Assembly: GCA_024362935.1 (NCBI GenBank)
Contig: JANCRA010000001.1
Coordinates: 52,797,501 to 52,861,500 of the forward strand
Reading direction: 5' to 3'
DNA: 64,000 bases
Source: Setophaga petechia
Lineage: Eukaryota > Chordata > Aves > Passeriformes > Parulidae
Shown here: positions 1 through 10,559 of the stretch, piece after piece
Layout: the number at the start of each line of letters is the position of its first letter
Position numbering within the stretch: the stretch's first letter is position 1
Program-made: the position numbers and the translations under genes
The notes under the pieces: generated by a model
What the model was told of the DNA's origin: nothing
What the model saw: the letters and a program-made list of their open reading frames with translations, nothing else
Database searches by the model: none

Positions 1-850
1 TAATAATACCGTATAGACAAAAAAAGAAGTTAATAATACAATATACAAAATTTAGTAGGCATAAAGGGAGTCTGAGTACCTCTGAAAATATATTATAATT
101 TAGAATCAATTAAAAAAGTGACATGCACTGTTGTCCTGTTTGCTCCTGATGGTGGGGGAAATGACATATCCATAAATCAGACTCCACCAGGCATAAGATT
201 ATTTCCCCAGGACTATTATTCATGGCTCAAAAAATTATGTTATTATTAATAATTTTGTTAATTATTAATTTAATTACCATAAAATCTTAAAGGATTTGAA
301 CATTTGTTTCTTCTAGGCTTTAACTCCTTTAAACTGTTTTTAAACCTCTTGGGGTTTTTCTCAGCTGCTTAATCAGATTCATCTTTAGAATTCAATACTG
401 ATCAGTTTCTTTTAGATATTTAACATGTGGAAGGTATAATGTTCAATACCAAATAACCTTATTTAAAGATAGAATATATTGTATAAAACAATACTATTTT
501 AAGTTACACGTAGAAAAATACACAGTAATCACAACATAGAGTTTAATCTCAATATCACTGTGATTCCCATTGTCCATCTTTTTGATGCTGTGCACATGTG
601 GTTTGAAGCCATTGCTCTGTTCCAAAATTTTTTGGTCTGATTTTATGTTCTGTGTTTTGTGCAGCCACAAAATGACTCTGTGCTTGTGGTCTGGCTAAGC
701 CAGGGCAGTCACATTGTTTCAGTGAACTGAGATTCACAGGCACATCTCTTCTGAACCTTCTTCACAACCATGAACAACTGAACATTGTTTTCAGTGTTTG
801 GATGAAAGTGAAAGTGCCACTAAATACAGGGGTGCCAGATCAGGACTTGA
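1..850. other. Unannotated AT-rich sequence with an AT palindrome
   Basis: No gene or recognisable mobile element is seen. At 242-253 there is a perfect 12-base palindrome (attattaataat), followed within 25 bases by a second copy of the aattattaat motif. The open frames here are short and resemble nothing known. Confidence 0.6.
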
Positions 851-851
851 A

Positions 852-890
852 AAGATTTGAACATTCAACAAAGATTTGAACATTCCAACA
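852..890. repeat. Tandem duplication, about 19-20 bp x 2
   Basis: Two adjacent copies of a unit beginning aagatttgaacattc lie at 852-870 and 871-890 and differ by one inserted base. A third partial unit (aacattc) follows. Such a small, nearly identical duplication is typical of replication slippage. Confidence 0.85.
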
Positions 891-899
891 AACATTCAT

Positions 900-2265
900 G
901 TGAGCTTTGGAAAAAGCACAAATTCTACAGAAGGAAAGAGCTGATAAAACTGTGAAAGACCTCACAGAAAGCAAAATCAGGCACAGTAACAAAGAAATAA
1001 ATAACTGCAATAATTTAAAATGCACTCTTACACTCCAGGGGATTTTTATCTTTAATAATGCCTTCCAAAATAGCCCTTACGCTCAAGGTTTGAGCTGTAA
1101 GATGAGTGGAGTTGATGAAAATCAATAAGAAATACAGTTTCTTTCAGCAGCTGAATATTTCAAAGAAGGGAAAGTATTCTGTCTTGTCCTCTTTGAAGTC
1201 TCTGCTTATAAAGGGTGTGCTCATTTCTGAAATGCCAGTGATCTCCCCTGCTCTCTTTAAGACTTGGTAGATGTCAAGGATGCTCCCTCCACACATGGCA
1301 CAACTGTTCAACTCTACATGGAGCTCAGCTTTGAAGGAGTAAAACAGGCTTTAAATCACCTCCTTCTGAAGCAAGAGATGTCTTTATTTCTTTGGTATGC
1401 TCTTTCAGAGTTGCTTTAAACAGTGCATTCAGCAGAAAGGTTGCTCTTATGATGGGTAATCTAATTTTTATCTGAATCTGCCCAATCCAGAACAGCTTCA
1501 AAGACATCATAATCCCATTCCAAGAGGCATTTTGCATTTTTAAATATATTTCAAAATCAAATGTTTCATTGGAGATAGTGTACTTTTCCCACCTCTTTTA
1601 ACACTGAAACATAGCTTTTCCTTAGGGACAGGAAATTTTTGAGGAAGGGAACAGTGGGCTAGGGAATCATATATGTGTTAAACTAAAAAAATATCTCAAG
1701 TGAGTTATTCCATTTGCACAGTTAGGAAAAAGAAATTATTATGCTGGACTTTTTTATGAAAAAATAGACAGAAAAACAAACATCACACCAAATATTTAAA
1801 TAAATTTTCAGAGCTCTGTTTCCCTGGATGATCAGCAACTTCTCTGCAGTGATAAGCTTCCTGTCCTATAGACTCAAACACAAACATGGCTTAATACTAA
1901 ACATTTCTGAAATAGTGGGTATTAATTCAATATGTTTTTTGAAAGGATAAGGAGTTTTTTGTGAAAGGGTCTCATGATCCAGTCTCCCCACACTCATATG
2001 ATTTTAATTAGGCAGATCCTGTTTCATCAGTGAAAAAAAATCCAAATATTTTCCAATAATTTTATGTTTCAGAGAGTATGTACTGGCACCTGGTGCTGAA
2101 TCCTGCAAAGGGATCATTTAATACCAATTGATTGGCAAGTCTTCATGGTTCTGTGGTTACAGAATTCCTGAAGAAATTACACTAGGCTACATGGAAGTGC
2201 CTCAAAATGCTACAAAAAGGGATCCCTGTTTCCTGCTTGTACCTATCTCTTCTGGAAATCTCCAC
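900..2265. other. Unannotated unique sequence
   Basis: No gene, RNA or repeat family is recognised. Open frames reach about 73 codons on both strands with no splice context or family resemblance, which is what chance predicts at this base composition. Confidence 0.5.
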
Positions 2266-2267
2266 TT

Positions 2268-2325
2268 GTAATTATCCCTATTCTGCCACAGACCTGCTTG
2301 ATCTTTGGGAAGTCATTTAAACCTG
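2268..2325 (-). mobile_element. MIR-like SINE fragment
   Basis: The plus strand carries tctgccac, then ctttgggaagtcattt and aaacct, the order expected for an antisense MIR core (ctgccac / ccttgggcaagtcactt / aacct). MIRs are ancient tRNA-derived SINEs shared by mammals and sauropsids. Only about 55 bases are recognisable, so a chance match is possible. Confidence 0.4.
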
Positions 2326-2329
2326 CCTG

Positions 2330-3945
2330 CACTGCCAGGAGCTGTGGCCCCATTGGAGATTGTTCTTTTCTGCATCACAGAGCTGAATATGAAAGTCTGG
2401 GAGATACACAGACGCCACGAGAGTATCAGTGTAAAACCAGTTGAATGCTGACTGATAACCTCTGCATAGCAATACTCAAAAGTATGGTGGTAGGGGAGCA
2501 GACACAAACCTGCTCAGACTCAGAACTGGTTTATGCCTCCAGAAACTGAGCACCCCTGCCTGCTCTTCTTATTTCATATGGAGAGATACTCTGTTTTGAG
2601 GCAATTGCATTTTTATGGAGCAGTGAATCTTCTCCTTTCCACATTCAGATTTCAGACGCATAGGCCCTCCATGGAATAACTGTCATGCAAAATTTTGGAT
2701 CCAGCTAGCTCACTAAACTAAACACATGTCTATAAATTACTGATGTGTCCATCTTCCTTCTTGTCTAGTTTCCAGTGCTCTATTCCTTCCTTCCTATATC
2801 CCTTGAGTCAGAGTTCCCAAGATGGCACACTTTCAAAGAACAAAATATAAATGTTTCAAGCTGGCTTAGCAGAATTTTGTTTTCCAGCTGATGCTTTCTT
2901 CTTCTTTGAACACAAGCATGAAGAAAATGCACTTTCACTTTAAACAGTAGGGTTTTTTAATCCTCTTCATGTTCCTCTGGGCACGGTGGTTTGTGTTTGG
3001 TATGGTACAAGTAGGACAGACAAAATGTTCTAAAGATACAACCAAGAAAACAATTTTCCACAATAAATTGTGGAAAATAAAGTTTAAGATAAAATTTCAA
3101 GACTTTCCCTGAAAGATGGTCTGTGATACATCTTGTGGATGTATATCAATTGGTCTAACAAATGATACCACAGCTCCTTGTAAACCTTGCCTCCTTTATA
3201 CAAGGAATCTTGCACAGATTGGTGGACTCTGACGGCCAAAACAACAAGGACTGAACTGGGAGTATCCAGACAGGATGAATGGCATTTAACTCCATAAACC
3301 AAAGAATTAGGGTTTCAGTATCATGGCCCTAACACACTCACATGCTGTGCAACTCAGGGAAAGGAAAATCCAAATGCCTATTCACCAGTGGAATATAATA
3401 GATACCACTCTCTCTAGTAAAAGGGGTACATACTGATAACACATTATAATGGGCAACAGAATGGAATGCAACAGAATCTTAAATCCATCTTCTAAGGATG
3501 GTAAAACATTAAATAATTTTGGATGATAAAACCACTGTGTTGGAGCCTTTCCTCCTTTCCCTGGACACAGCATAAAATTGACACTAAAAAGCAGTTTCTT
3601 TTTACCCTTCTGCCCATTGTTTATATGCCTTTATTACCTTCAAAGTCATCCAGCTCTATGCATATTAATTTATTTTCACAAAACAGGGATTCAAAGATGG
3701 AATATGGGGTTTCTGTGCATCAGAAATATGTCAAGAAATGCTGAACATCAATAGACAAGGGAAGTAAAGATAAAAAAAGAGAAAAGAAGTGGCAGAGGGG
3801 AGCCAAAGGCCGAGAAGAGAAATGCAATGGAAAGGAAAACTGTGGTCCTTTTGCATAGAAAGATTAATGAGAGCTGTCTGAACATAGGAGTCACACAATA
3901 TGATGAGCAGGGAAGCCTAAGCTGTAAGGAGGCATCCAGGTGCTG
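2330..3945. other. Unannotated unique sequence, purine-rich end
   Basis: No gene is seen. Bases 3755-3845 are strongly purine-rich on the plus strand (runs of aag, gag and aaa). The region just upstream of the splice-like motif at 3951 has no other recognisable content. Confidence 0.5.
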
Positions 3946-3950
3946 CAGAA

Positions 3951-3990
3951 ACTTACCTAGGAAAGAAAAGAAGAAGGAAGTGAGTTAGCA
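3951..3990 (-). promoter_or_regulatory. Candidate recursive splice (ratchet) site
   Basis: Read on the minus strand this is a near-textbook zero-length-exon splice site. A branch-point-like tgctaac (3990-3984) is followed by a long, almost pure pyrimidine tract (3983-3960), then tag at 3959-3957, directly abutting gtaagt at 3956-3951. The acceptor AG and the consensus donor GTAAGT therefore meet with no exon between them. Known recursive splice sites in very long vertebrate and insect introns have this Y-tract/AG/GTRAGT form and are used to remove an intron stepwise. If real, it implies a minus-strand transcript crossing this window. It could also be a decoy or the start of a small exon, since no strong second donor is obvious downstream. 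Confidence 0.4.
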
Positions 3991-3994
3991 GAAA

Positions 3995-4590
3995 TGTGCT
4001 TGGACTCTGGCCATTGATGACTGAGCTGCTAACAAGAAAACTGTTCTTTCTATCACCAAGCTTTAGAGGAAAACACTGGGGAAAGGCACTGTGGGGAGGT
4101 GAAGCTCTTGCTGCAGGTTGAAGATTGGCAGGAGTACAAAGGAAATGCTTGAGAAATGGCTCCCCTGTTAGTTGTGAGAGACAAAGCCTTTGTCTAAAAG
4201 ACAATGTCCCCTAAATAAACTTCATTATCTAAGAGTGTGTTGAGGTATGCAAATAAAAAGAGACAAAATTGTTTCTGTAAAAGGCAGATGTCTGGACAAT
4301 ACTGGCAATTAGCTTGCACGTGCTTTTGCTAATATTTTGGTCAAACCATGTCAACAGCAGTCTGTCTTTAGAGAGAAAAGATAATAAGCACAGAACTAAA
4401 GTTTTGTCTTGTGACTTCAGGTTCTGTATCTGTCTTTAAGACAGAATTTCTGCCCTTAAAACTGAGCAATTACACTTGCTGTTGTTTTTTTATCCAAAGC
4501 TTGTTTATTTCAGTCTGAAACTGTTTCATCAACCACTTTCCCATGAAGCTTCAAGTAAGTTTCCAAACTTGATAAACACTTTAAGCTTTC
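3995..4590. other. Unannotated unique sequence
   Basis: No gene or repeat is recognised. A minus-strand open frame of 83 codons spans the pyrimidine tract of the neighbouring splice-like motif and has no family resemblance. Confidence 0.5.
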
Positions 4591-4591
4591 T

Positions 4592-4642
4592 TTTTTCTAG
4601 TTACATAAATACATACATTTTTCTAGCTACACAAATACATAC
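4592..4642. repeat. Tandem duplication, 25-bp unit x 2
   Basis: Two copies of a 25-base unit (tttttctag, y, taca, y, aaatacatac) lie at 4592-4616 and 4618-4642, differing at two positions. A single extra base separates them. Confidence 0.85.
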
Positions 4643-4644
4643 TG

Positions 4645-5180
4645 TGATGGACTGCTGTTACAGAATATGGAAAACATCACTGCCATCAGTTCTTGTTCTG
4701 TAAACATGCAAGAAAATCTTTAGCAATGGAGAGGCCTGCTGATCTCGGTGCTATTCCATCAGTATGTTCACAATATTGCTTGCTTACAGAGAAAGCTGTA
4801 TGCATTTATCATCTTTACTCTCCTGCTTCCTGTGGTATTCAGCAGGCTGTTGATAACAACAGATAGCAAATTGAGGGTGGAAAAGGATATGTGCAGACTT
4901 AATATAGATCCTTGGAATAATATTATTATGAGGCTGTTATTGATTTTCCTCCTGCTTTGAATGCTTCAATGTTTTGTACACTGTTGAAGAGAGATAATGG
5001 ATTTTAAGGGGTGGATGTCAAAATTGCACTCATATGCTTGGCCAAATTATAGCTCTGAGACAATGAAGCAGACAACAGTTATTAGGCAGACTCTGAGAAG
5101 ATTAAAAATCCTGTAGACTCCAGTGATGACAGCTGTGTCATGGTTCTTTATTCTTTAGCCTGAGATCTGGGGCTCGCAGC
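4645..5180. other. Unannotated unique sequence
   Basis: No gene or repeat is recognised. A 70-codon open frame at 4748-4960 is hydrophobic but has no signal of coding origin. Confidence 0.5.
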
Positions 5181-5184
5181 TTAC

Positions 5185-5262
5185 ATGCTTTGCAGGGATT
5201 GAACCGGGACTTAAATTATAGAGGCTGAATGCAAAGGAAGTGCTAACATGGGAGATGAAACA
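5185..5262 (-). pseudogene. Decayed tRNA-Ala(UGC)-like sequence or tRNA-derived SINE
   Basis: The minus strand reads, in order, ttagcac, then ctttgcatt (an anticodon-loop-like string with UGC at 5233-5231), a short spacer, and ggttcaatcc (5205-5196), which matches the pol III B-box/T-loop consensus GGTTCRANTCC. tRNA-Ala has this same order (agcg/c, ctttgcatg, then ggttcaatcc). About 11 extra bases separate the anticodon stem from the T arm, the T stem pairs poorly and no acceptor stem forms. It is therefore not a functional tRNA gene. A MIR-type SINE head or an unrelated tRNA-derived SINE is an alternative. Confidence 0.33.
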
Positions 5263-5264
5263 TG

Positions 5265-5885
5265 TAAATGTCTTCACCCTCACCTCTGATTTTAAGGAAT
5301 CAGTATAATAAAAAGTGTCAATGTTGGTTTAGATTTATTCAGAAGTTGATAGCAAAATATAAGTCTTAACACATTTTACTCTAGAACAATTGACAGACAT
5401 CAAGTTTTGATTAAGGTTCAAAGGAATTCTGATATTTTGCGTTTTTCCACAAGAACCACCAATTGTGCTTTTGCTAGCACTGAACTGCCTTGGCTGCCTT
5501 GAACAGAAGAGCAGGCCATTCCTTATTGCTTCAGTCTTCTAGAACTGTTAGAAACTAACAGTAATTACTTACATTGTAGTACAAAATAGGCTTGTTTAAA
5601 GCCAGGCTGGGGTAAGCTGCAAAAACGTCTGAAAGCTTTTCCCCTACCTGACCACAGTTCTCTGGACACCAGCAAGGATCTTTGTTTAAGAACCCTTTTT
5701 GTAACCATACAGCTACAATTTGGGATGTTTTGAAGGGTAATTCCCATCCAGAGGTGCCACAAAGGAAAAAATATCTGTGATGGAGGGGCATTTTTATATT
5801 TCCCTTGCAGAATCAGTTTGCATAAGTGGGTGTTCATGCGTGGACCTACAGGAAATGTGAGCCCAGGCCTTTGGGTGAGAATTAT
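5265..5885. other. Unannotated unique sequence
   Basis: No supported feature. A 122-codon minus-strand open frame (5565-5933) runs into the neighbouring LTR and has no family resemblance, so it is treated as chance. Confidence 0.5.
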
Positions 5886-5889
5886 GTTG

Positions 5890-6345
5890 TGCAGAAGTAT
5901 CGATGGAAGGTGACCCCCTCCAGGGAATAACATGCTCTGACTTCAAGATTGAAGAAGGCTGAACAAATGCTTTATTAAGCTATATTATATTACATACTAT
6001 ATTATACTAATACTAAACCGTATTACAGAAAAACCCATGACCCTTTCAGACAGTCACAACACAGCTTTGATCACATTGGCCAATCAATCCAAATAACCAT
6101 CAGCAGAGTCCAATTAGCAAATCACTCTCACTAAACAATCACCATAACACATTCCACATGTGCCAAACAACAGGAGCAGCAAGCAGAGATAAGAATTGTT
6201 TTCTCGTCTCCCTCTGAGCTTTCTCACTGCCTTCCCCAGGAAAAATCCTGGAAGAGAGAATTATGTCTATCTCTGTTTAGAGAATGTGAATACCATACAC
6301 AAGTCTTCTGCTTCCCCTGCTGTACAGATGACTTGTCAGTATAAT
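5890..6345 (-). mobile_element. Solo ERV LTR, older copy
   Basis: This segment aligns by eye with the LTR at 53717-54298. Shared blocks in the same order are agaaggct, tttatta, a tata/ctatattatatt run, tactaaac, catgac, attggcca, accaatcaca-like aaacaatcacc, acacattcca, the aggagcagcaa/aggagaaacaa block, gataa..attgtttt, and ccaggaaaaatcctgg. On the minus strand the CCAAT-type motif (ggccaat) precedes the TAATAAA poly(A)-like signal at 5977-5971, so the LTR sense strand is minus. No internal retroviral sequence flanks it, so it is a solo LTR. The boundaries are uncertain by tens of bases. It resembles passerine ERV LTRs from memory; the subfamily was not determined. It contains no gene. Confidence 0.75.
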
Positions 6346-6349
6346 ACTT

Positions 6350-6875
6350 TTCACCATTCCTGAGAAAGCCATTAGGAGATACACAAGCTGTAAAAAGGTT
6401 GTGTTATGATTTAGAACATATCCAAATCCCATTTTTTCTCGTCAATATGGCTACACAGTCAGATCCCCAGAAAGAACTCAGCTGAATTTGGGCTGTGCAC
6501 TGGAAAAGGAAATAGGGAGACGAAAAGCTCTGGAAGTTTCTTAGAATGTGTGGTATCAGTGAGTGCTGGCAGACAGTGAGCTGGTGTTGGAAGTGCACCT
6601 AGTGCAGAGTGAGTTTAGAGCCCACTAAGCCTGGCTTGCTCAGTGGCCAAAGGCTGTCATATCAGGTCAGGTTCTGGCAGGATGGCATTGCCCCCGGAGC
6701 AGCCACTGTGTATGGATGAGTTAACTTTATTGTTTGGCTTTAATTTTCAGGAAATTATAAATTAATTTTCTCCAGAAACCTTAAAACAGTTCTGTACTGC
6801 AGGCTTAGGGTGGAGTACCTTCTGTCCTTTGTGTTGCTCTTATTGAACAAGTGTCCCAGAAAAGCAGAAAGAGCT
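6350..6875. other. Unannotated unique sequence
   Basis: No gene or repeat is recognised. A short minus-strand open frame (6404-6598) has no supporting context. Confidence 0.5.
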
Positions 6876-6879
6876 TGTG

Positions 6880-7440
6880 CTGGTAATTACTTTAAGATGC
6901 AGACATTTCTAGAACATGGAAACAATTAGTTATTATGCTCGTTGCATTTAATTGTTAGATTCTAGTACCTGAGAACATTCTCCTGCTTAACCATGTGTGC
7001 AAATGAAATTTTAATTTAATTTGTTTAATTTTACTCTGTATGTAGATAGTGTTTAGTAAATTTATTAGGATTCTTTTTATACTTTGTACTCTTTGCTAAA
7101 AAAGTAATAGATTAGTTAGTCATCCTAAATAAGCAATTTGTCAAGCCTCTAAGCCATATAAAACTAAGTGCATATATAATTAATTGCCTACTCTAGTAGT
7201 AGAAATAATGTACATTTAGCAAATTCTAATTAAAATAATCAAGAGATTAATCATTTGATAGAAATTTATTAAACAGAATTCATTCTCTTTAAAATGTGTT
7301 TTAAACTCAGAGTACTATTAACATGCAACTTAGTAAATTAGAATTGTTTTTTCTTTTTTAATCGGCAATTTAATAAAAAATCTGGCAAAACAGTAACATA
7401 TATATAAAATGTAGTTTATAATACTTCCTGGTGTTACATA
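6880..7440. promoter_or_regulatory. AT-rich candidate conserved non-coding block
   Basis: This block is dense in TAAT/ATTA homeodomain-type cores (gtaattac, caattag, ctaattaaaataatc, gattaatca, aattaattgcc) without being a simple repeat. That texture is common in vertebrate developmental enhancers and conserved non-coding elements. It is only a compositional argument, because conservation cannot be seen from one sequence. It could equally be ordinary AT-rich intronic DNA. Confidence 0.2.
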
Positions 7441-7444
7441 TGAA

Positions 7445-8200
7445 GAATCATTAAGATTTTTCTCAGCTGAAGTTATCAGAGCAATTTCTTATATTATATT
7501 TTGGATTTAATGTAAGGTACATTTCATGAAAGATTTTCTTGCTAAATATTTTCATATGGAAAATAACTGCAGCATAATTTTCAGTGCAGACCACTTTTCA
7601 TCAGATAGAATTCATCTTGTTTTTCATAGCCTAATTTGCATGCATGTACAAAATGCAGACAGAAAAGAAGTTTATTTTGAGGCTAATAGACACCAAGTAT
7701 TGTGAACTTTACAACACACAGGTTGAGAGGTTTTCTATCCAGTAATAGTATTTATCATTAAAAACACATAACTTGAAGAATGAATTTTCTAACTTTAAAT
7801 TTTGATTACCCAAATTACCAGGACCACAGGAAAACAGAAGTTGAAATTTACGTTTGCAGCAGTTGCTGAAGTATTCTGATTGTGCATTACAGGAAGGAAT
7901 CACTGTTTCAGGTTACTCATAAACCCTTCCTTTTAGGGAGCTGCTAAATGACATGGATCTGAACATGTCGCAGAGCTTGGGTTCAAGCTGTATTCTAAGC
8001 CAAGAGAAGCCAGTATTTTGACTAAAGCTAGAAAGGTTTTGATCTTATGAGAAATTTATCATCCAAAAACTGAACTCATTTTAGACTGCCTTAACTGATT
8101 ATTGATTTCAAGATCCTTATGATTTTGAATTAAATATACCAGAGAATCTCAAATACTGTAAATTAAGAAATGTTTTGTGATAATATATGTCTCTGTGACA
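7445..8200. other. Unannotated AT-rich sequence
   Basis: No gene or repeat family is recognised. Open frames are at most 64 codons. Confidence 0.5.
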
Positions 8201-8202
8201 CA

Positions 8203-8225
8203 AGCAACATGTGTAGCATGTTGCT
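8203..8225. repeat. Perfect 9-bp hairpin, 5-nt loop
   Basis: The arm agcaacatg (8203-8211) and its exact complement catgttgct (8217-8225) flank the loop tgtag. A competing hairpin, gtagca/tgctac, overlaps the right arm. Function is unknown. Confidence 0.85.
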
Positions 8226-8229
8226 ACAT

Positions 8230-8930
8230 CATAAAAAGAACAATCTTTTTACAATTGCACTTTCCTCACTTCCTTTATCAGTAAATACACAATGAAATTG
8301 ATCTAGGAAAACTTAGTGACATTGGGGCTTTTCTTTATCCAGAGCTGGGAGAGGCAATGAAATTTTTTTCTTTTAAAGCAGCTACTAAAGAAGTTACAAG
8401 CATATCAACTATGGTTCCTGAAGAAATACTGCTGCAATAAATTATAGAATAGAATTTCAACAGACATTGCACAGATATTTGCAGCTGCTGCTGTGGAAAT
8501 AAACAATTTTCAAGTGCACAGGTTTTCCATTTAAGGGCAGGTGAAAAAAAATTTGCAAGTAAATTAAACTATATCTAGGGTATTTTTAATAAATCAAATG
8601 TTGAAATGGAAATCACTGAGACACCTGCAACTGCTTGCCAAGTTTGAAACTTGGGGGAAACAACCCTTGAACACTAAGAACTTTTTCAAAAAATAAAGAT
8701 GCATATACTCTTTTCCAAAATTCTTACATGGGATCTGAGTCCCATATCAAATGTAAATGAAAGCATCAACTGCAAGAATTCAATGTGACATTAATTTTGA
8801 ACATGATCAGCCAAGACAACGTTTAAACAAAAATTTCTACTGTATTAATTATGATCCTTGCAAATGAGAGCTAAACTCTGCATTCTGATTACTGCAGGGA
8901 GATGTACCAACCATTCTCAGGACAACGTGG
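8230..8930. other. Unannotated unique sequence
   Basis: Nothing recognisable: no open frame above background, no repeat family and no RNA motif. Confidence 0.5.
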
Positions 8931-8936
8931 CTAAGC

Positions 8937-8960
8937 ACCTGCCTATTTGAATAGACAGGT
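8937..8960. repeat. Imperfect 24-bp palindrome
   Basis: The halves acctgcctattt and gaatagacaggt are reverse complements at 10 of 12 positions. It could bind a dimeric factor or be chance. Confidence 0.75.
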
Positions 8961-8964
8961 ATTT

Positions 8965-10258
8965 AAACCTCTTTGGAATGCAAAACCAGACCAAAAAAAT
9001 CTTCTCTTGTTCCTCCTTCCTGTGCAGCCAAAAGTATCCTGAGAGATGTCACTGCCTCTGCTTCTAATAGTACACAGTGCATAGAGAAATAATCCTGTAA
9101 AAGTTGGCTGTGATTTATCAAAAGCAGAAAGGAAGCAGAAACCTGTCTACTGTGGCCAACACAGATGAAATGAAATGTATAATCTCTCCCCCATGGAGTT
9201 ATGTCATGTTTTATTTGATATTAATGTGTATCTAGATGAATCACTATTAAGATAAGCGGGGTTTTTTATTGTTGAAAAATAGATTTTATCTGGAATTATA
9301 TATTTTGGTTGATTCTAACTATAGTTTCAGCTTTTCCAGCAAGAAAACTCCATCTAATAAGAGATTATTTTATGTCTCATGTATTGTGATCTTCTTGAAA
9401 TATTTGGACTATTTTAATCTTTTATAGCCTATATATGCTACATGCTAACATATTAACATTTGAAATTCAATTAATTCAGTGTGATTTTTCACCTAGAGGC
9501 CTGAATTGACTTCTGTATTTGTCTCTGAAGCAATATCATAAGTACTACAAAATACCTTCATGCATGGGGATTTTATGTTTTTAACTGCATCATATGTTTG
9601 GATATGAATGAGGACAATTGCACTTTCCTTTTTTGCAGGAGATTTTTTCATTAAGGTTTTATACTGAAAATAGGTGTGCACAATGTTGAGATTTATAGAG
9701 GTGGTGAATATTCTACTGGTCTCACATCAAAGGCTTTATTTAGTATCTGTGAGGGATGAAATAAAGACACTTCAGCTTAGGTGCCAAAGTACAGATTTCT
9801 CTTGGTGACAACCCAAGGCACACAAGTGGGAACATTTTGGCCCAAGTTTCAAACTCTTTTTTTTTTTCCCTTTTTCATCTAAGATGTGATGTCATGTAAC
9901 CAGAATCTGTCACTCCCATCACCTCATGGTCGTTCTGCACTCAGGCTGGCACAGCTCAGATTGTCTCTGTGTGAATTATATTAAGCAGCTTAAGGAAATT
10001 TAAGTAAGTAAACTTGTTACTTCACCAGTAATGAATACATGATCTTCTGGGGACTTGAATGCTTGTTTTTCTTGTATATTTCTGTTTTCTCTATCAAAAA
10101 TTCTCTACCATTCATATTCTGTATCTTACCATTTTTTGCTATTGGTACAAAATATGCAATTTAACTCCACGGGTCCTTTTTTTCACAAACTCTATAGGGC
10201 TAATAGCAACTGGCATGCTTCAGTGAATTGTTTCTAAAACTTCAGGGCTAGTATTTGA
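8965..10258. other. Unannotated unique sequence
   Basis: No gene or repeat family is recognised. Short T-runs occur near 9857-9868. Open frames do not exceed about 62 codons. Confidence 0.5.
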
Positions 10259-10261
10259 GAA

Positions 10262-10299
10262 AATATATCTATATGATCTATATCTACATCTATATATTA
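10262..10299. repeat. Degenerate (TATC)n low-complexity tract
   Basis: The tract alternates tatatct, atatgatct, atatctacatct and atatatta, a decayed tetranucleotide microsatellite of about 38 bases. Confidence 0.7.
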
Positions 10300-10520
10300 C
10301 TTTTTTCACCACAAACTTCCTGAGGTTCTATTGCCTTCTGTGCTCATTGCCTTTAAGCTATTAAGAGCCTACACTTGGTGGTGAATTCATCATTTTCCTC
10401 TCTTTTAATGTAGTCCCCAAACTCTTTCTAGTTCTTCTTACAAACTATGAAATATTTCTGTGCTTTTTGCAAATTTAGTCCAAGTATGAAGGTGAATGTA
10501 ACTCATAGGAGGCTGCTCTG

Positions 10521-10551
10521 TTGCCACCACCTTCTTTTTATTCAGGTAACT
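10521..10551 (+). promoter_or_regulatory. Weak recursive-splice-like motif
   Basis: The pyrimidine-rich run ccaccaccttctttttatt leads into cag at 10543-10545, directly followed by gtaact. The donor half (GTAACT) is weaker than consensus and no good branch point is seen, so this may be chance. It is recorded because it is the plus-strand counterpart in form of the stronger motif at 3951-3990. Confidence 0.15.
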
Positions 10552-10559
10552 AATTGCCA

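Noticed and set aside
3320..3370. Possible further MIR fragment (ctgtgcaactcagggaaa)
   Set aside because: The match is under 20 bases and not in a MIR-like order.
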